Origin: Dyella sp. ASV24
GTDB lineage: Bacteria; Pseudomonadota; Gammaproteobacteria; Xanthomonadales; Rhodanobacteraceae
Assembly: GCF_016428905.1 (NCBI RefSeq)
Contig: NZ_JAELTQ010000031.1
Location: 1-39,024 of the forward strand
DNA length: 39,024 bases
Direction: 5' to 3'
Shown here: positions 8,906 to 17,013 of the stretch, piece after piece
How positions within the stretch are numbered: position 1 is the first letter of the stretch
Layout of the letters: each line of letters opens with the position of its first letter
Notes under the pieces: generated by a model
Databases searched by the model: none
What the model saw: the letters and a program-made list of their open reading frames with translations, nothing else
What the model was told of the DNA's origin: nothing
Translations under genes and position numbers: made by a program

Positions 8906-8923
8906 CTAGGTAGATCTACCTAG
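8906..8923. promoter_or_regulatory. 18-bp perfect palindrome, candidate operator
   Basis: CTAGGTAGATCTACCTAG is perfectly self-complementary over 18 bp and lies 100 bp before the start codon of the large secreted protein. No T-run follows, so it is not an obvious terminator. Its A/T-containing sequence with two CTAG tetramers (usually rare in bacterial genomes) stands out from the GC-rich surroundings. A dimeric repressor or activator site for the downstream gene is the likeliest reading. A 9-bp half (TCTACCTAG) recurs at 2854-2862, just upstream of the Gre-like gene's start. Confidence 0.5.
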
Positions 8924-9023
8924 TTGTTGCTCGAAGATTTTCGCTACCGAGCCTGCGTAGCACGCCGCATGCTCGCATAGCGCCGCGCAGCGATGACAGA
9001 AGCACTTTTCCTTCGAGGTATTT

Positions 9024-11558
9024 ATGCAAGCAGTACGCTGGTCCTGTCTCGTGCTGGTGCTTGGTCTGGTCGTGAATGACCCCGGTCAAGCCCAGCAGAA
9101 TACCCCCGCCACCTCTCCATCGTCGCAAGTTACCGTCGACTCCCGCGCGTGGCCGCATAGTTTCGATGTTGATGGCACGCATCTTGTCCTCCACCATCCG
9201 CAGCTCGAAAGTTGGGATGGCAACCAGCTCAAGGGGCGTCTCGCTGTTTCGGTGAAAACCGGTACGCAGGTGGGTGCGGACGGCAAATCCCATGATGTGC
9301 TGGACTACGGCGTGGCATGGTTCACCGCGCGTACGGTGGTCGACAAAACGCTGCGTCAAGTGACGCTGTCGAACGTCACCATCGACAAGGTGTCGTTCCC
9401 CACCGCGACGGGCCAGCAGGCGCGCTATCAATCGTTGCTCCAGGACATCTCGCGTCGCGGGAATCAAGTGGCCGACCTGGACACTATGGAGGCATCGCTG
9501 GCGATCAGTCGCGCGCAAGGCGAGGTGAAGAACGTCGCCGTGCGCAACGATCCACCGCAGATCATTTTTTCCTTCAAGCCCGCCTTGCTGGTGCTTATCG
9601 ACGGCACGCCGGTGGTGCGTTCCACCGGTAAGGGAGGCGTGACGCGCATCGTCAATACGCGTTCCTTGCTGTTGCAGGACAACGGCCATTACTACCTTTT
9701 GTTCGCCAGTCACTGGGTGAGATCAGCGGCGCTGGATGGCCCATGGACGCCAATGAAGGCGCCTCCTTCGTCGGTGCTTCAGGCGGCGGAAGCCGCCGAG
9801 AAGGCCAAGCAGGTGGATACGCTGGACAACCCGTCCGACGCGCTCAAGCAGGCGCTCGCTTCGGGACAGTTGCCGGATATTGTGGTGCGGACGCAGCCAT
9901 CCGAACTGATCATGGTGGACGGTGACCCGCAGTTCGCGACCATTCCCGGTACGCAGCTCGCGTACGTCACCAATACGTCGGAGGACGTCTTTGTCGATCA
10001 GGCCCAGGATTCCACGTGGTACGTGCTGATCTCGGGTCGCTGGTTCACTGCCAATTCGACCCAAGGCCCTTGGCGCTACGTGGCAGGCAAAGAGCTGCCA
10101 GCGGATTTCGCCAGGATTCCCGCCGACAGTCCGAAGAGCGCGGTGCTTGCATCTGTGCCGGGAACACCCGAGGCACGCGAGTCGCTGATCGCCAACAGCA
10201 TTCCCCAGACGGCGACGGTGAACACGCGCTCCACCCAGTTGCATCTGTCGTATGACGGTACGCCGCAATTCAAGCCGATCGATGGCACGTCGCTGTCGTA
10301 CGCATGGAACACGCCGGTTCCGGTCATACGCGTCAGCCCGGATGCGTATTACGCCGTGCAGAACGGCGTGTGGTTTACCGCGGCAGCCGCGAACGGGCCG
10401 TGGTCGGTGGCGTTGGATGTGCCATCGGTGATTTATTCCATCCCACCGAATTCGCCCTTGCACTATGTCACCTATGTATACGTCTACGGGCACGCCGATG
10501 ATCAGGTGTATGTGGGCTACTCGCCGGGCTACTACGGCACGGTGAGCAGCGATGGCGTGGTCGTTTACGGCACGGGCTATGCGTGCGATTCCTGGGTGGG
10601 CGACGTGTGGTACGGCTGTCCTGCGACCTATGGATTTGACGTGTCCTTCGGTTGGACGCCGTGGGCTGGTTGGGCGTTCGGTTATGCCTGGGGCGCGGCA
10701 TGGGCGTCCGCTTGGTACGGCCCGTGGTGGGGGCCGTGGGGTTATTGGGACGGCGGTTTCTATCCCGGCTACTGGGGCGGCGCCATTTCAGCGGCGAACG
10801 TGTATGGCCGCTGGGGCAACAGCGTCGTCGCAGGACGCGGCGTGGCGTGGTCCAACCCGTGGACGGGCAACTACGGCGAAGCCGGCCGTGGTAGCTACTA
10901 CAACACCGCAACGGGCGGCCATGGTTACGGTTATGCGGGGCGCAACACCAACGCTTACACGGGCGTCACGACAGGGCAGGCGGGCGGTGTTCGCTACAAC
11001 CCACAGACAGGACGTGTGGTGGCCGGGCAGGGCGGTGCTGCCGTGAACCCATACACAGGCAACGCCATAGCGGGCGGGCAGCACACGGCGGTGAATACGA
11101 ATACCGGTCGTGTCACACAAGCCGGTGGTGTGGCCGGTCGCACCAATGAGGGCGCGGGCGCGGCGGGTGCGTTCAACACCCAGGGTGCCGGCGGTGATGC
11201 GCGTGGTGCGGGTTACGTGAACTACAACCGTGAGACGGGGCAGGTGAACCACGGCGGTGTGGTCAATGTGGATGACCACGTCTATGCGGGCCGCGACGGC
11301 AACGTCTATCGGTACGATCCAGGCCAAGGCTGGCAGAAGGCAAATCAAGGCGGCAACTTCAATCACGTTGCCACGCCGGATAGCGCCAATACCGAGCAGG
11401 ATCGCATGGCGCGTGATCGCGGCAGGGATGCACAGTCGGTCGATCGCCCGCAGCGCCAGCAGTTCGACCGTGGCAACTACGACAATCGTTTCCACGGCCA
11501 GATGGGTGGCTTCCGCCCCTCATTCGGTGGCGGTCACTTCGGCGGGTTCCGGCGCTAA
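9024..11558 (+). CDS. Large secreted repeat protein, Gly/Tyr/Trp-rich, unknown function
   Basis: 844 aa with a signal peptide (about 1-23, cleavage AQA|QQ) and a GAGG site 5 nt before ATG 9024. After a beta-rich N-terminal region come three degenerate repeats of about 75 residues. Each ends in a Y-x(4)-G/S-x-W-[FV]-x(6-7)-GPW pattern: HYYLLFASHWV..GPW, TWYVLISGRWF..GPW, AYYAVQNGVWF..GPW. Next is a strongly aromatic segment (about 525-590) packed with W, Y, G and P (for example YGPWWGPWGYWDGGFYPGYW). The C-terminal 250 residues carry short T-G-x-V / N-x-x-T-G repeats, a VYAGRDGNVYRYD element and a Gly-Phe-Arg-rich end. It resembles large exported hypothetical proteins of Burkholderia and Xanthomonas relatives; a cell-surface or matrix role is inference. 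An 18-bp palindrome lies upstream. Confidence 0.8.
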   Translation: MQAVRWSCLVLVLGLVVNDPGQAQQNTPATSPSSQVTVDSRAWPHSFDVDGTHLVLHHPQLESWDGNQLKGRLAVSVKTGTQVGADGKSHDVLDYGVAWFTARTVVDKTLRQVTLSNVTIDKVSFPTATGQQARYQSLLQDISRRGNQVADLDTMEASLAISRAQGEVKNVAVRNDPPQIIFSFKPALLVLIDGTPVVRSTGKGGVTRIVNTRSLLLQDNGHYYLLFASHWVRSAALDGPWTPMKAPPSSVLQAAEAAEKAKQVDTLDNPSDALKQALASGQLPDIVVRTQPSELIMVDGDPQFATIPGTQLAYVTNTSEDVFVDQAQDSTWYVLISGRWFTANSTQGPWRYVAGKELPADFARIPADSPKSAVLASVPGTPEARESLIANSIPQTATVNTRSTQLHLSYDGTPQFKPIDGTSLSYAWNTPVPVIRVSPDAYYAVQNGVWFTAAAANGPWSVALDVPSVIYSIPPNSPLHYVTYVYVYGHADDQVYVGYSPGYYGTVSSDGVVVYGTGYACDSWVGDVWYGCPATYGFDVSFGWTPWAGWAFGYAWGAAWASAWYGPWWGPWGYWDGGFYPGYWGGAISAANVYGRWGNSVVAGRGVAWSNPWTGNYGEAGRGSYYNTATGGHGYGYAGRNTNAYTGVTTGQAGGVRYNPQTGRVVAGQGGAAVNPYTGNAIAGGQHTAVNTNTGRVTQAGGVAGRTNEGAGAAGAFNTQGAGGDARGAGYVNYNRETGQVNHGGVVNVDDHVYAGRDGNVYRYDPGQGWQKANQGGNFNHVATPDSANTEQDRMARDRGRDAQSVDRPQRQQFDRGNYDNRFHGQMGGFRPSFGGGHFGGFRR

Positions 11559-11568
11559 GCCGGAACCC
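11544..11568. terminator. Hairpin over the stop codon, between convergent genes
   Basis: Perfect 10-bp arms GGGTTCCGGC / GCCGGAACCC around a 5-nt loop that contains the TAA stop of the secreted-protein gene. It lies between two convergent genes and could stop transcription from both sides. No U-tract is evident. Confidence 0.45.
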
Positions 11569-11586
11569 GTAGGCGGCATCTGGCGC

Positions 11587-12168
11587 TCAGCGCAGGATGC
11601 CGTCGGTCTTGAGTTTCGGAATCAGTGTCTGCGCCAATTCCGTCGTGGCCTTTGGAATGTTCTTGGTGCCAATGCCTTGGGTGGTCACGGTCCAGATGAG
11701 CTTCTCTGAGCGCGGATCCCATACGCTGGTTTCCAACGTCACCACGTCGTATTGCTGCACGTCAGGCACGGAAGCCCACGCGCCGCCATACCAGCCATAG
11801 AAGCCACCGTACATCGGGCCGCTGGGCGTCACGCTTACCTTCTGCTCCACGCGCTGTACGCGTGTCACGAGCACAACCTGCGCGCCGCTGGACTTGACCA
11901 GATCACGTAGTCCGATGGCTCCGGTGGTGCCTGCGGGAATCTGCGTGTAGCTCGGTGCGGCCTGTATGCCCGCGGCCTGCAGTTGTTGCGCGAAAGTGTC
12001 TTCGAAGACGTGGCGCATCGTGTCACTGCGGGAGATGCCCACCACCACGACGTTGGTAGCCGGCGGTCCCGGCCATGCCGGGTCACGCCATTGGTTGGTA
12101 ATGCTGACGCTGGAACAGGCACACAGCACAAGACCGGCGGCGATAGCGAACAGACGCAACGCTTTCAT
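11587..12168 (-). CDS. DUF4136-family lipoprotein
   Basis: 193 aa. Signal peptide with lipobox LCAC (lipidated Cys18 most likely; Cys16 is also near) followed by SSVSITNQWRDP. The body matches the DUF4136 pattern: an N-terminal strand TNVVVVGISRSDTMRHVFED, a middle LVTRVQRVEQKV strand, a Gly/Tyr-rich loop (GGFYGWYGG) and a C-terminal strand EKLIWTVTTQGIG followed by an amphipathic helix. GGGAG precedes ATG 12168. The family is outer-membrane or periplasmic with no assigned activity. It follows the patatin autotransporter gene on the same strand after 100 bp with a hairpin, so partial co-transcription is possible. Confidence 0.85.
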   Translation of the reverse strand: MKALRLFAIAAGLVLCACSSVSITNQWRDPAWPGPPATNVVVVGISRSDTMRHVFEDTFAQQLQAAGIQAAPSYTQIPAGTTGAIGLRDLVKSSGAQVVLVTRVQRVEQKVSVTPSGPMYGGFYGWYGGAWASVPDVQQYDVVTLETSVWDPRSEKLIWTVTTQGIGTKNIPKATTELAQTLIPKLKTDGILR

Positions 12169-12190
12169 GGTGATGGCTCCCTGGTGAAAG

Positions 12191-12210
12191 GCCCACCCCG
12201 GCGGGTGGGC
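12191..12210 (-). terminator. Hairpin between patatin autotransporter and DUF4136 genes
   Basis: 8-bp arms GCCCACCC / GGGTGGGC with a 4-nt loop, 58 bp past the patatin gene's stop and 22 bp before the DUF4136 start. On the minus strand it is followed by a short CTTTC, so it is a weak terminator or attenuator candidate. Confidence 0.45.
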
Positions 12211-12268
12211 GGCAACAGGGATTGTGCGGCGGTGATCGTGGAGACTGCGCGATAGCCGCGAAATTACC

Positions 12269-14521
12269 TCACGGTGATGGCCGCAGCAGCGAGCCGAATG
12301 TCAGGTAGACCGAACTGTGGCCGCCCTGAGCGTAGCCATAGCCCAGGAACAAGGGGCCGAGTGGTGTCTGAATGCCCAGGAACATGCTGCCGGCGTAGAT
12401 GAGCGAATCAAACCGCACCTGGCTCTTGCTCTGCCAGGTATTGCCTGCCTCCAGGCTTGCGCCGATATAGACAGGGGTCGAGAAAATAGCGTCCATTTGG
12501 CCCGTGCGCCGGTACAGCACGGCGCGGCCAAGGAAGGATTGATCGCCGTGGAGCGATCTCTCCGGATAACCCGAAAGGTTCAGGAATCCACCCAGGAAGC
12601 TCTGCGCTTCAAAGAACTGGTCCATCTGCTTGTCATGGTCCAGCGCACTGCTGGCCCACATGCCAAGCAGCAGGTGGTAGCGCGTGCCGGCCAGCCCGAA
12701 ATCCGGCACCCAGTCGGCCTTCAGTTGTGCCACGTCGCCAGTCTGGTTTCCGCCTAACCATGGACGGTACATGTTGTAGGAGAAGTTGACGCGCCCGCCC
12801 CTGGATGGGAACTGTGCATCGTCCAGGCTATCCCAGTCCATGCCGACCTTGGCGACGCTGTACTGTTGTTGTTCGCTGAAGAAGTCTTCCGGGTTGCCGA
12901 TGCGCAGATCACCTTTGTCACTGCCGCGCGTGTACGAGGCGAGCACGCGCCAGTACGGCAGCGGCGACCAACCTGTTTCGAAACCCAGGTAGTTGCGCTT
13001 GACCCGGTACTCGGCCAGTTGCTTCTCGCCATCCGGGGTGAAGACGGGGAAATCCTCGTTGCGCACCAGGCCGTAGGGCATCACATACGTCGATGCGCCC
13101 TGGCCGAACGGTTGGTAGAACTCGGAAGCCAAACCACCAATGCGACCCATCCATAGCGTGCTGCGCCATTCGGCGCCGAGCTTGTTGATGTTGGTGGCGT
13201 TGACTTCGCCCGAGATGAGGTACTCGCTGCGCCCGGCGAAATCATCATCCAGTTCGAAGCCCAGCTTTCCGTAGACCGGTCCCCACGGCTTGTCGCGTGG
13301 AATGATCAGCAGGCCGCGATTGCCGTTATCGTCCTGCAACCGGTAGTCGATCTGTTGGTAATTGCCCTGCCCATAGATACTGCCGATCTGCGTTTCCAAC
13401 TTGGCTGGGTCGAAAGGCTTGTTTACGTCTTTCGCCAGACGCTCTTCGACGTATGGAGCCGTGTCGGTATGCGTGCTGTCCACCTTGAGGAAAGCCACCA
13501 GGCCTGGATCGAAGTCACGGCGACGATGTTCTGCGACAAACGCCGACCACTGCTCAGGGCTGACCGACAAGGCTTTAAGGCGAGGCAGCGCGGCTTCCGC
13601 TGCGGCTTTGCCTATCGCGATGGCTTCGGCGCCACGGTTGAACTCCGCCGCACTCATGTTGCCCAGCGCGGGGGTAATCAGGATGTCGTTAGGGCCCAGC
13701 GTATCCAGCTGTCGCTGGGTTTTTTCTTCCATCAGCGCGCTGACCATCTGGTTGAGCACAGCAACGGGATTGCTCAGCTGCTCCTTGGTTGCCAGAGGCG
13801 AGCCAACGTTGACGACAATGAGTTGCTGCGCACCCATATTGCGCGCCACGTCGATCGGTACGTTGTCCATTAGGCCGCCGTCGACCAGCAACTGGTCGTC
13901 GATGCTGGTAGGCGCAAAGGCACCGGGCACCGACATGCTCGAACGAATCGACAGCGCGAGGTCGCCGGAACCGAACACGACAGGTTTGCCGGCCACGATG
14001 TCCGTGGCTACAGCGCGGAACGGGATCGACAGCTGGTCGAAATCGTGGACGTTCCAGGTGGAAATCAGCAGGCGGCGCAGCAGCAGCAGCAGCTTCTGTC
14101 CCTGCACCACGCCAGCCGGCGTAATGATGTGACCATTCTTGTAGCCGACTTCGAAGTTGAGCAGATAGCGATAGTCGGCATCCTTGCGCCGCATGGGCAG
14201 TTCCAGGCGCGCGGGGTTGTCCGAGAACAGGTCGCTCCAGTCGAGCGTGGTAACGATGTGGTGGAGTTCCTCCGGCGTGTAACCCGCCGCGTACATGCCG
14301 CCGACGATGGAGCCCATGCTTGTGCCGGAGATGCGGCAGACCGGTATGTGTTCGCGTTCGAGGACTTCGAGTACGCCGATGTGTGCCGCGCCACGAGCGC
14401 CACCGCCGCCGAGCACAAGGCCAATGCAACGGGGAGTGGCTGAGGCTGGCGCAGACTGCCCGAAGGCGGGCACGGCGATACACAAGCACAGCAGCACGAC
14501 CAACGCGAACGCGCAACGCAT
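12269..14521 (-). CDS. Patatin-like phospholipase fused to Omp85 barrel (type Vd autotransporter, PlpD-like)
   Basis: 750 aa from ATG 14521 (preceded by GGGGGTGG; an in-frame TTG at 14533 adds four residues). Signal peptide about 1-21. Patatin domain about 30-230: oxyanion-hole GGGGARG (38-44), nucleophile motif GTSMG with Ser68, and catalytic Asp214 in DGG. Next comes a POTRA-like region (about 310-380, containing YVEERLAKDVNKPFDPAKL), then an Omp85-family beta-barrel (about 400-750) ending in the strand SSVYLTFGSLL plus a short RPSP tail. Known PlpD proteins export a lipase (phospholipase A1) through their own barrel. All catalytic residues are intact, so this is probably an active, surface-exposed or released lipolytic enzyme. 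It stands as the first gene of its strand, upstream of the DUF4136 lipoprotein gene. Confidence 0.92.
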   Translation of the reverse strand: MRCAFALVVLLCLCIAVPAFGQSAPASATPRCIGLVLGGGGARGAAHIGVLEVLEREHIPVCRISGTSMGSIVGGMYAAGYTPEELHHIVTTLDWSDLFSDNPARLELPMRRKDADYRYLLNFEVGYKNGHIITPAGVVQGQKLLLLLRRLLISTWNVHDFDQLSIPFRAVATDIVAGKPVVFGSGDLALSIRSSMSVPGAFAPTSIDDQLLVDGGLMDNVPIDVARNMGAQQLIVVNVGSPLATKEQLSNPVAVLNQMVSALMEEKTQRQLDTLGPNDILITPALGNMSAAEFNRGAEAIAIGKAAAEAALPRLKALSVSPEQWSAFVAEHRRRDFDPGLVAFLKVDSTHTDTAPYVEERLAKDVNKPFDPAKLETQIGSIYGQGNYQQIDYRLQDDNGNRGLLIIPRDKPWGPVYGKLGFELDDDFAGRSEYLISGEVNATNINKLGAEWRSTLWMGRIGGLASEFYQPFGQGASTYVMPYGLVRNEDFPVFTPDGEKQLAEYRVKRNYLGFETGWSPLPYWRVLASYTRGSDKGDLRIGNPEDFFSEQQQYSVAKVGMDWDSLDDAQFPSRGGRVNFSYNMYRPWLGGNQTGDVAQLKADWVPDFGLAGTRYHLLLGMWASSALDHDKQMDQFFEAQSFLGGFLNLSGYPERSLHGDQSFLGRAVLYRRTGQMDAIFSTPVYIGASLEAGNTWQSKSQVRFDSLIYAGSMFLGIQTPLGPLFLGYGYAQGGHSSVYLTFGSLLRPSP

Positions 14522-14722
14522 TACCACCCCCAATCAAGAGAACGGCGTTACCGTGGGGTAGCGCCGAAGTCAGGGCATCCTAAGTCAGAAAGCGGATCTG
14601 TGCGTCGGTGAAATTACTCAAGCGTGCAGATGTGACGGCGTACGAAATGTGTATACGGTTTCATCACAAAGCTGTCTGCGTGTGCGCAACGAACGAGCAC
14701 ATCAAGCTTGGGGCGCAAAGTG

Positions 14723-14747
14723 AAACGGGGCCGATTCGGCCCCGTTT
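14723..14747 (-). terminator. Terminator of the molybdenum hydroxylase operon
   Basis: Perfect 11-bp arms AAACGGGGCCG / CGGCCCCGTTT around a 3-nt loop, starting 1 bp after the TGA stop of the molybdopterin subunit gene. The A/T ends of the stem give a short U-run on the transcript. This is a convincing intrinsic terminator, and its symmetry lets it work in both directions. Confidence 0.8.
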
Positions 14748-14748
14748 G

Positions 14749-17013
14749 TCAAAGCATGCGAAGCATTTCTTTCAGTAATGGCAGGCGGCGTACGCGCACC
14801 GCGCTTACGCGGAACACCGCGTTGGCGAGGGCGGGCGCCGCCGTTGGCATACCAAGGAAGCTCGCGCCCGTCGGTGTACGGTCGCCGGGCACGAGGATCA
14901 CGTCAGTGGTATCGGGCAACTGCGCCATGCTCGCCAGCGGATAGTCCTTCCAACTGTGCTGCTGGATCTGGCTGTCCTTGTAACTCACCGACAGGTTGAG
15001 TGCGGTGGACAACGCATCGAGCGTGGCGCCGGCCACCTGACCTTCGAGACCGGTTGGATTGACGACGCGGCCGACATCGACCGCGCACACCACGCGTTCG
15101 ATGTTGAGCTTGTCGCCTTGCAGCGATGCCTCCACGGCATGCGCCACGTAGGCGCCGTCAACATGCCAGCAGGCAATGCCGAGACCATTCACCGTGCGCA
15201 GCCAGTTCTTCCACTCGATGCGATCGGCCACCAGCTTCAGCACGTTGATCAGGCGACCGGTGTCGAGCGTGCGTCCATCGCCCAACGGGATCATGCGCGG
15301 TTCACCGATCAGGCGCAGCCGGGTGACCAGTGGGTCTTCCTTGAGCGAGTGGGCGATCTCGTCCACGAAGCTTTCGACGGCGAAGGCGTTGCTCACGTGC
15401 GACGTGCCACGCGAGGGGCCTCGCAACATGGCCGAAGGCAGGGAATACCAGTCGCTGCGCAGGTTGGGCACGAGCCCTGCCGGCAGCTGATGAGCGTCGA
15501 CTTCGGACGTCCACAGGCGATTGTCGGGGACGCCACGCTGCGCCAGCGCCGAGGCACTCGCCATGCGCTGATTCCAGGTAAGAATCTGGCGCTTGCCGTC
15601 CAGCGCCGCGCTGAACTTGTGCACGGTGGCGGAGCGGTAGTAGTCCTGCGTGAGGTCTTCGTCACGCGTCCACATCAGCTTGACCGGTCTCTCCACCGCC
15701 TTGGCGAGCATGACGGCTTCGGCGACGTAGTCGTGGTCCAGGCGACGGCCGTAGCCACCACCCACGCGCGGCACGCGGATCTCGATCTGCGCAGGCGATA
15801 GGCCCGTAAGGCGCTGGACGACCGACCATGCCTGCTGCGGCGCCTGCGTAGGCACGACGAGGACGGCGCGGTCCTTGTCGATTTTCACCACGCAGTTCAT
15901 GGGTTCCGGGGTGGCATGCGCGAGCCATGGCTGCACATAGGTCGCCTCGACGCGCCGCGCCGCTTTCTTTGCGGCGCTATCGACGTCGCCGTCGTTGCGC
16001 ACGCGCGCGGCCGGCTGGGCGTTCTTGTCGTTGACCACGTCGGCGGCCTGTTGCTCGAACCAGGCGCTGTTCTCGCTTTGTGCACCGGCCTTCCAGTGCA
16101 ACTTCAGCTTGGCGCGGCCCTGCAAGGCCGCCCAGGTATTTTCAGCGAGTACGGCCACGGCGGGCGAACGCACGGTCTGGCCGAGTGGAACACCCGCTTC
16201 GGGCTTGATCTGTACCACCTTGACCACGCCCTTCACGGCAAGCGTGTCGGTGGTGTCCAGGCTGTCCACGCTGCCATCCGGCCAGGGGCAATGCGACAGT
16301 ACGGCCACCAAGGCTCCCGCCACGTAGGTGTCGAGTGCATAGTCGGTCTGGCCGGTGACAATGGCGCGCGCGTTGATGTCCCCTGCCGGCTGGCCGATCA
16401 GGGTGTAGTGGTCCGGCGTCTTCGGCTGTACTGGCGCATCAGGCGGCTGGATCTTCGCGGCGGCGTCGGCGAGGGAGCCGTAACCGAAACGGCGACCGTC
16501 CGGCGCGACGACGCTGCCTTCCTCGCAACGCAGGCGATCGGCCGGTACGCCGAGGCGACGCGCGGCGGCCTGCATCAGCAGCCAGCGCGCGAGCGCACCC
16601 GCGCCGCGCAAGTCGGCCCATGCGGCCGGAATGGAATCGCCCAGCCCGCTGGTCTGGTGGCCATACACCCAACGCGGCTTGCCGTTGTCGTCGTCCACGC
16701 CCAGGCCGAGTGGCACCACGCTGACGCGCGTCCAGTCGGCGTCCAACTCGTCGGCGATGATGCGCGCGAGCGAGGTAGAGGTACCGGTGCCGGTATCCGG
16801 ATCACGAATGCCGATGACTACGTTGCCATCCGCGTCGATGCGGACGTACGCGCCAAGGCCGTACAGCGTGTCGCCCAGCATGGAGGGCGGAACCGGTGCG
16901 TCCGCCGCCTCGGCGAACGGAATGCCGACGATCAGCGCCCCGGCCGTACCGGCGAGCACCTTGAGGAAATGGCGACGCGAAAGCTGCATCGTGGACTCGT
17001 GGGCGTCGCTCAT
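14749..17013 (-). CDS. Molybdopterin subunit of a xanthine-oxidase-family dehydrogenase (IorB-like), active-site Glu replaced
   Basis: 754 aa from ATG 17013, which overlaps the stop of the iron-sulfur gene in an ATGA junction; the frame extends upstream but that region is the neighbour's coding sequence. A Tat signal (SRRHFLK) is followed by a hydrophobic AGTAGALIVGIPFAEA, so the complex is exported folded. IorB-type features: GGGYGRR (418-424), the WTRDEDLTQDYYRS segment, AFAVESFVDEIAH, and C-terminal APALANAVF. The usual G-[VI]-G-E-P-G loop that brings the catalytic glutamate to molybdenum reads G-A-S-F-L-G here, putting Phe719 in the glutamate's place. The Q-x-E-G-G motif has become QVAGAT. 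The enzyme may therefore have lost or altered hydroxylase activity. Substrate unknown; relatives oxidise N-heterocycles or aldehydes. Confidence 0.87.
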   Translation of the reverse strand: MSDAHESTMQLSRRHFLKVLAGTAGALIVGIPFAEAADAPVPPSMLGDTLYGLGAYVRIDADGNVVIGIRDPDTGTGTSTSLARIIADELDADWTRVSVVPLGLGVDDDNGKPRWVYGHQTSGLGDSIPAAWADLRGAGALARWLLMQAAARRLGVPADRLRCEEGSVVAPDGRRFGYGSLADAAAKIQPPDAPVQPKTPDHYTLIGQPAGDINARAIVTGQTDYALDTYVAGALVAVLSHCPWPDGSVDSLDTTDTLAVKGVVKVVQIKPEAGVPLGQTVRSPAVAVLAENTWAALQGRAKLKLHWKAGAQSENSAWFEQQAADVVNDKNAQPAARVRNDGDVDSAAKKAARRVEATYVQPWLAHATPEPMNCVVKIDKDRAVLVVPTQAPQQAWSVVQRLTGLSPAQIEIRVPRVGGGYGRRLDHDYVAEAVMLAKAVERPVKLMWTRDEDLTQDYYRSATVHKFSAALDGKRQILTWNQRMASASALAQRGVPDNRLWTSEVDAHQLPAGLVPNLRSDWYSLPSAMLRGPSRGTSHVSNAFAVESFVDEIAHSLKEDPLVTRLRLIGEPRMIPLGDGRTLDTGRLINVLKLVADRIEWKNWLRTVNGLGIACWHVDGAYVAHAVEASLQGDKLNIERVVCAVDVGRVVNPTGLEGQVAGATLDALSTALNLSVSYKDSQIQQHSWKDYPLASMAQLPDTTDVILVPGDRTPTGASFLGMPTAAPALANAVFRVSAVRVRRLPLLKEMLRML

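Noticed and set aside
12269-14521. Calling the patatin/Omp85 protein a BamA or TamA homolog.
   Set aside because: The N-terminal half is a complete patatin domain with GTSMG and DGG motifs; only the C-terminal half is Omp85-like.
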